A stretch of DNA of 62,717 nucleotides from Spongospora subterranea f. sp. subterranea (Eukaryota; Endomyxa: Phytomyxea; Phytomyxea; Plasmodiophorida), in assembly GCA_049724395.1 (NCBI GenBank), contig JAUGWO010000098.1, positions 1 through 62,717 of the forward strand, given 5' to 3'. Shown here piece after piece: positions 54,103 through 62,717 of this stretch (position 1 is its first letter; every line of letters begins with the position of its first letter). The notes under the pieces were generated by a model, which saw only the letters and a program-made list of their open reading frames with translations, did no database searches and was not told where the DNA came from. Position numbers and translations under genes: made by a program.

Positions 54103-55210
54103 TTGAATTCCTTGTCGATGTGGAGATTCATCTTTTCGGGGGTCATTATCTTACTGGTGGGATTGAGTTGGAGTGGCTCATCCTTCTCCGAAGTGGATTA
54201 TGAAAACTACTTTGATGTCACATCCTCCTCCAAACAACTTGATCACTCATCCTCCTTAGAAACGGATTGTGAAAGATTAGTTGAGGCAATTCGAAGCCGG
54301 TCGCTATAGTATTCGTGTTGGGATATTTCAAAAAGGATTAATTACATTATTTAGATCTTCAAATGCTGCGATTTTGGCCGAAGAGTTTGGATCCCAGTGC
54401 CTTGGTGTCATAGATTACGCCACGCCAAATAAGGTCGGAAAGATTGGTTTGTCTAATACTATATCTCACTGATCAAATATCACAGCGCGGGATGAAAATC
54501 CCGATTCACTTCATAGCACTTTGCAACGAACAGTATTTTTGAGTTGACAATGGTCTGTTATTCCCTGAAAGATTAATAGGGGGAATGTGGCCAATATTCT
54601 ATTCAACAAGGGGGCCAATATATATATTTCCGATTGTATTGGGAGAACTCCATTGCACGTCGCCACTAGTTATAACCAGTAATACATGCTACATTAGATG
54701 TCATCACCAAATATCTGACATTTGAATAGAATTATCGCCATCCAGAAGATCCTCAACATGATGGACTACGACGGCATCAATTTGAGGGATTTGACGTGGA
54801 AACAACAACAACTTGACCGTGTCAATAACAACGGTCACACTGCACTCTATATTGCAGTTCAAAAGCAGAAGTTGGTCGTATAAAGTGTGGCAGCCTGATC
54901 TGCTGTCGTTAATTGCTACTGTTTTTAGTATTCAGATGGTCGAGCTGTTGTGGAATGAAGGGGCCAATCCCGAGATTTGTGTTCGTTATGGTAATTCATT
55001 CAGGCGCGGCAGCTGGCGGATCAAATCAAGGGAAGAACATCTTCCTCAGCTGCCACAGCGATCGTTCGGCTTTTACGAAAATCAAAACAATAAACCAGTG
55101 GCGTCGTTAGACAGGTCTCAGTGGGTTTTTGTCGAATTTCCAGCCCAACTCCTCTGTTTTTGAATGATGGTGGAACAAAAGTGCAGTTGTCAATATTGAG
55201 GAGATATCAC
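54103..55210 (+). CDS. Secreted ankyrin-repeat protein (first copy), exon model incomplete
   Basis: An exon at about 54118-54309 starts MWRFIFSGVIILLVGLSWSG, a signal peptide, followed by an acidic/Ser-rich segment and RLVEAIRSRS. Ankyrin coding follows: NILFNKGANIYISDCIGRTP near 54595-54655, ILNMMDYDGINLRD near 54755, NNNGHTALYIAVQKQ near 54830, and MVELLWNEGANPE near 54935. GRTPLH and GHTALYIA are standard ankyrin-repeat starts. The pieces lie in different frames and need several splices that I could not place with certainty, so this may be a decaying gene. If expressed, it would be an exported or surface ankyrin protein, which is unusual. Confidence 0.5.
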
Positions 55211-55519
55211 CAGTGTCGATACCCTAGATTATAAGAACCATAGCACCTCGCCACATTCGCCCATTAGACCTATCCCCGGGAACAATAATGATAATCCCAC
55301 TGAAATTGAGTAGCCATTATTTAAGATAGTGCCAGATCATTCGTTGGTAATGACGAAATCGCCCGATATTTCCCAATCCAGATCTCGTTGACCATCACAA
55401 TACCGCATGAGACTAATCCATTAGTATTCTTCCTGAAATTCCTATGGAACACCAGCCGCATCCATTGCAACGGGTATCCCAATATAATCAGAACACCGCA
55501 AATTGCAATAGCGTCATCA

Positions 55520-56160
55520 TGCTTTTTCATATTCGATAGGGAGGATGTGGAAAATTATTCTATCCAATAAGGGGGCCAATGTATTATGTGATCGATAGTA
55601 ATGGGAACACTCCATTGCTCCTTGCCGCTCGTCGTAACCTGTAATATATGCCACATTAGATGTCATCACCAGTTAATTGACATTTTTGTAGAAATGACGC
55701 CGTCCAGCAGATCATCGAAATAATGGACAACGACAGCATCAGTAGGAGGGATAAGACGGTAAAACAACGACAACTTGATCGTATCAATAACGAGGGTCAC
55801 ACTGCACTCCATATTGCAATTATATCCAAGCAGAAAGTTTGGCAGCCTGATCTGCTGTAGTTAATTGCTACTGTGTTTAGTATTGAGATGGTCAAGACGT
55901 TGCGGAATGAAGGGGCCAATTCCGAGATTCTTGATCGTAATGGGAATACAGCGCAGGAGCTGGCGAATCAAATGATGGCAAGAACAGGTTTTCCAAGTTG
56001 CCGCAACGCTCGTTGAGCTTTTACAAAGTTAAATTGATAAACCAGTGGCGTCGTTAGACAGGTCTCAGTGGGTTTTGCCGAATTTCCAGCCCAACTCCTC
56101 TGCGGTATTGGAATCTCAATGATGGTGGAACAAAAGTGCAGTTGTCAATTGTAGAGATTC
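55520..56160 (+). pseudogene. Second, degenerate copy of the ankyrin region
   Basis: It repeats the block at 54575-55165 about 950 bases later: SNKGANV, then IIEIMDNDSISRRDKTVKQR, NNEGHTALHIA, IEMVKTLRNEGAN and RNGNTAQELANQM, followed by the same TTAGACAGGTCTCAGTGGGTTTT tract. No signal-peptide exon precedes it, and more stops occur than in the first copy. It looks like a direct duplication that is decaying. Confidence 0.6.
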
Positions 56161-56324
56161 TGGGGCGTCGAGGCTCGTCTGTTGGGAACTCTCTTGTCCC
56201 GTCAAATCTGGCATCGTGGAGAGAGAATATTCTATTTAGCGTTAGCGTTGTGATTAAGGAGTGAGTTTACTTGGAATCGGACGTGTTCAGTTATTTCAAT
56301 CATGATTCGCGTATTGCAACTTCT
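56161..56324. other. Short spacer
   Basis: Between the ankyrin duplicate and the copia element. It may contain the copia 3' end; no LTR pair was found. Confidence 0.35.
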
Positions 56325-58321
56325 TTATTCATGACTCATGGCCCGAGTGATTGTTGACGTATCTCCAACACTCCCACTCGGAAGCATATCACGTAGGCGT
56401 ATGAATGCCGTTGAGCCAAGTGCCTTCGTTAAAATATCTGCTACCATCCTCTCAGTTGGGCAATATTTTAGCTCAATATCCCCCTTGACTATCTTCTCAC
56501 GTGTAAACTGATGACGGATGTCGATATGTTTAGCACGTCGTGATGTCATTACGTTATTCGCCAAAGCAATCGTTCCTTGATTATCTTGGTAAATCGTAGT
56601 GGCCATGTCATGAGCGCCAGGTACTCTGCCTCCATAGTCGATAGAGCCACTGTCTGTTGTGTCGTATCGTCTTCCAGGCGATTGGTTCGCCATAAAAGGC
56701 AAAGAAATCCGGTCGTCGATCGTCTGTCATCGAGGTCGTTACCCCAATCTGCATCCGCATAGCAGGTCAATGTCGCTGGTGCAACGCCGCCTAATGTTAA
56801 TCCATGCTCGGTTGTGCCTCTCATATATCTGAATATTCGTTTTACCGCGATCACGTGTTCTGACGTGGGCTTTTGGCAGAATCGTGCCACATTGGATACT
56901 GCAGCCATAATGTCGGGCCTCGTCGCCGTCGCCGCGTACATGAAGGCTCCCACTGCTTGTCGGAATGGGTATGCTTTTTCAGCTTCGTCTTCGCTTGTGT
57001 TTAGCGAATGCCTTCCGATTTCCATAGGTGTTGACACCGGTTTGCTTTCTTGCATCCCGATTTCTAGCAACCTCTTCTCGAGGTATATTTTCTGGGATAA
57101 AATGATCTCTCGTCGTTCTCGTGCACGATTAATTTCCATTCCCAAAATGTGAGAAATGTCCTGCAAATCCTTCATCTTGAATTGTGCTGAGAGTTCGACC
57201 TTTATTGTGCTGATAGATTCGGTATTCTTCGAGATTACCATCAAGTCGTCGACGTATACGCCTATCGTCACGTTTTCGTCCTTTTGCTGTCTCTCGAAAA
57301 TACACGGATCGCTTTTGAGTTGTTGAAATCCAATCTGAATAAGGAAAGAGAAAAATGTCCACCCATGCTCGTCCAGATTGACGTAATCCGACACACCTGT
57401 CGTTCGTTTCCGGCTTGCACGAATCCCTCTGGCTGTCGAATGTATGTCTCCAGGTCGATTTTTCCGTTGAGATATGCATCTGATGAATCTCATGGTCTCG
57501 ACTTGCAACAATCGATAACGGTAAACGTAGGGTCGCACTTGACATAACGGGAGCGAACGTTTCGCAGAATTCGATTCCGGGCCGTTGTCTAAATCCTTGC
57601 GTCACCAATTGGGCCTTGTGCCGAATTGGGCTGCCGTGTACATCTTCTTTAATTGTGAAGACCCATTTTGTGCCCATTGCCGTCCGCCCCTTCGGTAAGT
57701 TCGTAAGTGTCCAAGTTCCATTGCTTATCAAAGACTGATATTCTTGCAGCATCGCTTTCTCCCACTCAATCGCGTCCGACCGTTGTAAAGCCTCTGCTCG
57801 TGTTAGTGGTTCTCGATCTATCATGTAAACGAATTCTTCGTGAAATTGCACAGGTTGAGCTCGAACACGATCTGGTCGTCTATGTAAGATTCCATTTTTG
57901 TCGCCGTTCTGTACCGTTTCGTTTTCGATTATCTGCACGTGATCGTTGTCGTTTTCGGTACCTGGTTTCCTTTGGTTCTGGTCCTGATCGTTTGAGAATT
58001 CCTTAAAGTCGTCGCATTCTTGATTCGTTTTCTTCCATTTTTACCGTATCCAAGGATGTTTGGTCAAACTTGACGTCTTTGCTGATGAACAATTTTCGCG
58101 TCTGTAGGTCCACAAATCGGTATGCCTTGCGTCCTATCTCATATCCCACCAATACGGCTTCTCTGCTTCGCGGCGTCATCTTCCTGGTCAGTTCTGCCGA
58201 TATCATCCATACGCTCGACACCCCCAGAAAGACCGCACGACGTCAGGAGACGACAACTTAAACCATCGCCAAAGCGCATGAAGGGTCTAACGCCGGCTGA
58301 GGGGGATGCTGTGGCCAGCAA
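56325..58321 (-). mobile_element. Ty1/copia pol (integrase end, RT, RNase H)
   Basis: On the minus strand from right to left: the integrase C-terminal block (AVLVGYEIGRKAYRFVDL) near 58.1 kb, the RT start (WEKAMLQEYQSL, GTKWVFTIKED) near 57.7 kb, the RT active site (IGVYVDDLMVISKN) near 57.25 kb, the connection region (ATATRPDIMAAVSNVARF) near 56.95 kb, RNase H (CYADADWGNDLDDRRSTTGF, ALSTMEAEY) near 56.7 kb and the C-terminal ADILTKAL motif near 56.4 kb. Gag, protease and LTRs were not found. It is broken in several places but better preserved than the copia piece at 672-1886, and of a different lineage. Confidence 0.9.
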
Positions 58322-58718
58322 AGTTCAAGACGTCATGTCTCGAATGGACTTGTCGCTGTCGGCAACGCAGCCGATCATCATCACTTTCTTCCTCAAGAAG
58401 TGCCAACAATAATTCGTCATCGCTGTCGAAAACATTTGGCATACAAAGCACATTATTCGACATCGGAACCTGATCAAAGCGATTTACAACGCGGTATACC
58501 TTATCTAGGTAACATGCTGAGCGGTGGGAATGCTCTAAACCCCCAATGGCCCACCGTGGTGACATAAAAGAATCCGATCGGAGATAAAGCTCAGATCGGA
58601 TTATCAATCGTTATGAACACATCCTCGCTTAGTCATTCGTCCTCTTAGACTCCCTTAGTTCCCAGCCATACCAGTAGACTTCCTTCGACACATTCATCAC
58701 TGCTGCGCTGACAGTGAT
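58322..58718. other. Decayed copia-flanking sequence
   Basis: No gene. Minus-strand frames here overlap the upstream side of the copia element above and the small RNase H piece to the right. Confidence 0.35.
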
Positions 58719-58861
58719 TAGCTCAGTTCCTTCAGTAAGTCTTGTAGCCATATCGCCTCTTTCGCAGCGTCGGATTCTGACATATATTCCGCCTCGGCTG
58801 TAGATAATGAGACAGAGTGTTGCTTTTTGCTCTTCCATGAGATAGTGTTTGTGTCCAAGGG
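58719..58861 (-). mobile_element. copia RNase H fragment
   Basis: The minus strand encodes SWKSKKQHSVSLSTAEAEYM and AIWLQDLLKELS, the copia RNase H end, from an element other than the one at 56325-58321. It is cut off exactly where the perfect palindrome at 58862 begins. Confidence 0.82.
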
Positions 58862-59077
58862 GAGGGTAAGGCAGCGTGCGATGCCTATAGAGCGGCTCGA
58901 GATGCGCCAGCAACGGGCGAGCCAGAGCTCACGAATCGACGCGAAAACCGGGATGAAGCCGTTGACGCTGCCGAGTCGCGTCGTTGTCCCGGTTCCCCGC
59001 CGATTCGTGAGCTCTGGCTCGCCCGTTGCTGGCGCATCTCGAGCCGCTCTATAGGCATCGCACGCTGCCTTACCCTC
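58862..59077. repeat. Perfect 77-base-arm palindrome with 62-base spacer
   Basis: 58862-58938 and 59001-59077 are exact reverse complements over 77 bases (arm start GAGGGTAAGGCAGCGTGCGA). A shorter tandem repeat of CTCGGCATCGCACGCTGCxTTACC continues to the right (to about 59115). GC-rich. It can form a long hairpin. It abuts a copia fragment. Confidence 0.92.
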
Positions 59078-59115
59078 GGCATCGCACGCTGCATTACCCT
59101 CGGCATCCCGCTGCT

Positions 59116-59754
59116 TGAACACATTGCGTGTGGAGTGCCGTGTCATGCGTCTCGCTTGACCGTTCGCCTGACGTGTCACCACCAGTCTGTATCATCATTT
59201 CCATCGCAGCTCACTGTCGCTTCAAGTGTCCCATATCTGTTGTGACTGAAGGAAGCTAAATCCTGTGACTGGGCAGCACCAAGCTGTGAGTGTACACATA
59301 TATGTACACGTGTGTATGCTTCCAGTCGCGCACTATGTATCAAGCTCGGGACCCGGAATGTCTAGGGTCAATTTACCTAGTCCTGCGCCGCTTCCACCAA
59401 AAGACACACTGGGAAACACCAATAGAAAATTCAACAGCATTGGGCCATTCCCATGACGTCCACTGTATCAGGAGCGTTTCAGGCCTTGGCCACTCTGAAT
59501 TAGCTGCTAGCGAAGCTGCAGTCACTCTTGCCAGTCATGGCCAATCGCAGTGTTCATTGATTGGTATTTCGGTAGGGCGATACAGCTCCGGATATGTCCA
59601 TTGAATCGTGTTGGGAACTGGACGATTGCGCTGTTATCAGACATCCTTCGTCATCCTACTTACTTTCTGCTTTACCTTACTCACGTCCCGCTTTGCCCAT
59701 CTTACTCATGTTTCCCTTTACACTTACGCGGCGCTATCTACTTGCGTCTCGATA
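59116..59754. other. No gene; possible LTR or leader of a gypsy element
   Basis: The pyrimidine-rich region near 59640-59740 leads into a gag start at 59755, which is what an LTR/leader would do, but no partner LTR was found. Confidence 0.35.
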
Positions 59755-60110
59755 TGAACCCTGTTCAAACTTCATTGGTAGCCCCTCCCAAGCTTGAAGG
59801 CTATAATCGTAACGTCGTCAGAGTCTTTCTCAGCGAATGGGATGCATACCAAGATAATATCAAGCGTTTCAATCAGGCGGTAGCTGATGATCGCCAGGTT
59901 ATTGCAACGCCGCTTCGCGATGCTATCGTACCGTGGATCTTGAACCACATCTGTAGTTACATACTTTAAACTGCTCTCAGGCTCAAATAAGACTGTTGAG
60001 GATGCCACCCTTTCCCATGAGCGTGCTTTTAAAGATGCGATTCGCGCCATTTCTCAGGCTGTAACCCTTCATCACCCTCGTCAAGAATATGATCGTTGTC
60101 TTTTCACAGA
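59755..60110 (+). mobile_element. Ty3/gypsy fragments (gag start, then RT-RNase H junction)
   Basis: The plus strand has a gag N-terminus beginning with the ATG near 59755 (APPKLEGYNRNVVRVFLSEW). After a jump it continues into RAFKDAIRAISQAVTLHHP and CLFTDEGDE, the RT/RNase H junction of a gypsy element. The piece between is missing, so this is a deleted fossil. It ends in a fold-back with the next feature. Confidence 0.75.
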
Positions 60111-60175
60111 CGAGGGTGATGAAGGGTTACAGCCTGAGTAATGGCGTGAATCGCATCTCTAACGCACGCTCATGA
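60013..60175. repeat. Fold-back repeat, arms about 65-70 bases
   Basis: ATGAGCGTGC...GATGCGATTC...CAGGCTGTAACCCTTCATCACCCTCGTC on the left is matched by its reverse complement on the right (GACGAGGGTGATGAAGGGTTACAGCCTG...), with a spacer of about 24 bases and a few mismatches in the outer part. The turn falls inside gypsy coding sequence, so the element runs one way to the left and the other way to the right. Confidence 0.85.
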
Positions 60176-61114
60176 ATTTCAGTCCACGAGTCGGCCAAAA
60201 TAGGGATACGACGCGCAATCGCCTTGGCCTAGACCCTTGACCTTGCATGAGATTTTCAAACAAATCGCGTAGGGGGCGAACGTGACGTTCGAAATCAGGT
60301 ATATGGCTGCTGATCCATGTAGCGGCACATAAGAATTGCATCAGATCGGCTGCTGTTGATGGGCTCGGCATCGCGATAAGTGATTCGAGGCGAGCAGGAT
60401 CATGGCGAACCGTCCCTGAGGAATACAGACGGCCACACGGGTTAGGAACTCGTGGATGTGCTGCTCAATATCTCCGGTTTGTTTACGATCTTCGAATCGT
60501 TGTTCAGCTTCTGAAGCAGTATATTGTGGAAAAAAGCTTCAGTCTGGCGCTGGCCTCAGCGAACGACGATTCCGGTGACATCCGAAGGACGATCCTCTGG
60601 GGTTCGCCGAGCAAGTTTGCGAGTACCAGCCGGCGAACGTGTTGGAGCATGGGTCCGGGCTCGGCTGTGGCGCGTCCAACATGAAGTAAAAAATAGCGAT
60701 AACCACTCGCTGGCACTCAGGTGGCCTGTACCGTCGAACGGTTGAATCTACAGCAACAAAATTGACATCTGTGTCAACTCAGCCCGAGTAGAGGGTTCGG
60801 TCTTGGGGATTGTTGGTATTCGTTGATCCAAGGACTCGTGGACCAACTGCTGCTGTTGAAATTGCTCATCCATGGTCGCTACGCTGGCTTGTACATTCGC
60901 CAGAGCTTTGAGGATTTATTTTATGGCGTCGTTGGTTTCGATGCCAGAGACATGGCTGCGTAAAGCCATGGGCGAGGATAGGGGAGAGAGCATGGTGAGT
61001 AACACTCAAAGTCCCAGGTTCGAGGAAGCGGTCGGCGATACGATTTAATAAACAGGAAATCAAGACGAGACGCACGGTTTGGTCAGTTAAACTGTCAGAA
61101 ACACAATCATACAA
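60111..61114 (-). mobile_element. Ty3/gypsy fragments, minus strand (gag-like and RT end)
   Basis: The minus strand carries an RT end (STAADLMQFLCAATWISSHI, DFERHVRPLRDLF) at about 60370-60200. Further upstream in its sense (60.7-61.0 kb) is gag-like sequence with a Gln-rich coiled segment (DEQFQQQQLVHESLDQR) and FDGTGHLSASEWLSLFF. The middle of the element is missing. It is broken in many places. It may be the same family as the plus-strand pieces to its left. Confidence 0.7.
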
Positions 61115-61260
61115 GAGAATTATGAATTCCTAGGACTTATGTGCTGTATTCTATAGGTAATGGCTGAAACCACAGTGTTAAGTTCTTAACAGATTCGATC
61201 CTAATTTCATTGTTGTTTCGGTCTCCTCTGCCTCGGTTTCTGGGTTTTGTTCTTTGTGAG
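61115..61260. other. Short spacer, nothing seen
   Basis: Between the gypsy remnant and the LINE. No supported feature. Confidence 0.35.
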
Positions 61261-62717
61261 ATTGTCAATCAGAAGTGCTGTTGCACCTCCACCTGATCAC
61301 GTTTGAAACTTTCCCATAGCTCGATATCTGGGTTCTTTGGTAATAGTTTCTCTTGTTTGTGTTTCTTGATTGCCTTTTCCCTATTTTCATGTGTGGAATT
61401 TAACCTTATATAGTCCCTCAATGATGTTGGGTGATATCTCTGATCTCGCATGAATGTTCTTCTATCCTTCTGGCACTCTCTCTCTCAGTGCTTTCCAGAC
61501 TTCTCCACATAATTTCCATCCATCTCCTCCATTTTGATCTGTATAATCACTGCCCAATAATGTTCCATTGGCCTGAGCAGCGAGTACTGTCATTGTTGTT
61601 TTTCTGTGATGATTTTATCTCTCAGTGGTGGGAATCCTGATATTGCATGTAATATAGGGATTGGTGTTGATTTGAAACATCCTGTATATGTTCATATACA
61701 GTCCTTATATGCTGTCTCAATGGGTCGCAATGTCCTACTCATATTCTTGTTGATTTCTCCTGTCAACCAGGGTAGGTGATAGTTCAGTTTCCCTCCTAAA
61801 ATCCTCGACATATCTGTTGAAGAAAAAGATGTAAACTGGTACGAAAAGTGAGATCGGATACCATAGAGAACATATTTATATCGTGGCCAAATCTGTCAGT
61901 TCAATAGTGAAAGTGAGTTGTTATTTTCGGTGTTGGCGTTTAGCGTTGCTGAGGTATTGCACTGTTTTTGTTGTCTGAATGGTTTGTCTACAGGTGAGTA
62001 CTCATTGAATATGATGCTTGTTTTGAGCCCCATTGGATTTTGATCCTGTTGTCTTTAATTTAGCACTATCACTTCTCAGTTTTGTAAGTACTTCCTGTTT
62101 TGTGTCTCCAATAGCCCATTGTGTTGTGTCATCCACATACACATTACTGTTATTAGTCTCTATAGGGACGTCATATATGTAGATTATCCACAGCAACACA
62201 CTTATACTGGATCCCTGTGGGATACCATTCTCCTGTCTATGTAATTTAGAAGAGGTGTTTCTATAACTCACTTCAAAATATTCGGTTTGTTAGCCAGTCA
62301 TCAATCAGTAATAGGAGTGTCAGATATGGATCCATCCCCATATTTCTCATTTTCTGGATTAGCAGTGTTCGTTGCACTCTATCGAATGCCTTCATGAAAT
62401 CGTATACAATCATGGCGAATTGTTGATCTTTTGCCGCCGCTAACCCTGCATTATGTAGCAGTGAATGTGTTGTGCTGTGGGCTGGACGACAGCCAGATTG
62501 GTTATCGGGTATGTGCTCTCTCGCTTGTTGTCGTATTCAATATTTTCAGAGCAGGAATCTAATGAGTAACCACTGTATTTAACCGTCTTTTGTTCTAAAA
62601 TATATGGAAGTCTATGCTCAATTATTCCTTCCACGATTTTTGCTATGTTTAGCAATAAATAATATCGGTCGATATTCTCCTGGTTTCGCTTTGAGTAGTG
62701 GTCGCATTTTAGCGATC
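61261..62717 (-). mobile_element. LINE reverse transcriptase (ORF2) fragment, running off the window
   Basis: On the minus strand from the right edge: VEGIIEHRLPYILEQKT (RT fingers), YDFMKAFDRVQRTLL near 62390 (RT motif with the first catalytic Asp), ENGIPQGSSISVLLWIIYI near 62230 and NVYVDDTTQWA near 62140 (the second catalytic block, here YVDD where many LINEs have YADD). Downstream is a thumb region (LGGKLNYHLPWLTGEINKNM near 61790) and a basic C-terminal stretch ending at 61269. At least two frame breaks are present. The 5' part lies beyond the window. Confidence 0.85.

Noticed and set aside
1-62717. tRNA, rRNA or CRISPR arrays
   Set aside because: I looked for tRNA B-box-like GGTTCGAxxCC signals with partner stems and for regularly spaced short repeats; nothing convincing was found. 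The tandem repeats seen are exon duplications or simple repeats.

Overview
The window is eukaryotic nuclear DNA from a protist-grade genome. Every intron I could place is short (44 to 70 bases) with GT at the 5' end and AG at the 3' end. The host genes are ordinary eukaryotic families, and the DNA between them is crowded with Ty3/gypsy, copia, LINE, Penelope-like and PIF/Harbinger remnants. A plasmodiophorid or another rhizarian would fit, but nothing here fixes the lineage and I hold that lightly.

Layout. 1-12 kb is a stack of LTR-retrotransposon fossils: copia pieces, then an old minus-strand chromodomain gypsy element split by a younger plus-strand gypsy element (2995-8179) that has 118/128-base LTRs and a CACGT target duplication on both sides. 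12.9-15.5 kb holds the most unusual gene of the window. It is a seven-exon, minus-strand gene for a secreted protein of about 739 residues, with tandemly duplicated exons in its N-terminal half and three copies of a cysteine-rich 'RWG' module in its C-terminal half; all its introns are phase 0. 16-20.5 kb is repeat-rich: a 255-base inverted-repeat element, two PIF/Harbinger transposase copies facing each other, a 170-base-arm palindrome carrying a gag zinc knuckle, and a GAGTTGAGTC-type simple repeat.

20.8-43.5 kb is a compact island of host genes. It holds a WDR27-like WD40 protein (-), an ArfGAP (+), an RRM protein (-), a ten-exon bacterial-type citrate synthase (-), a Cdc25-like/arsenate reductase phosphatase (+), an unresolved stretch, a SWP73/SMARCD SWI/SNF subunit with a SWIB domain (+), a PP2C phosphatase (+), an LRR protein (+), THOC5 of the mRNA-export THO complex (+), a TBC1D22-type Rab GAP (+), a small CxxC protein (+) and the NatA auxiliary subunit NAA15 (-). 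An F-box-like/LRR protein with an acidic tail lies at 46.3-47.5 kb. The genes serve separate housekeeping tasks (vesicle traffic, chromatin, RNA export, protein acetylation, carbon metabolism) and do not form an operon-like unit.

48-62.7 kb is again repeat-dominated: a Penelope-like RT fragment, LINE RNase H and RT pieces, an integrase-like DDE fragment, an inverted duplication of an unknown protein, a histidine-phosphatase remnant, a duplicated ankyrin region behind a signal-peptide exon, copia pol, and fold-back gypsy fragments.

Four frame slips in two otherwise conserved host genes all sit at three-base homopolymers and each looks one base too long. This suggests sequencing or assembly error rather than gene decay. 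Exon models were built by eye from splice signals, phase and family similarity; no search was run.
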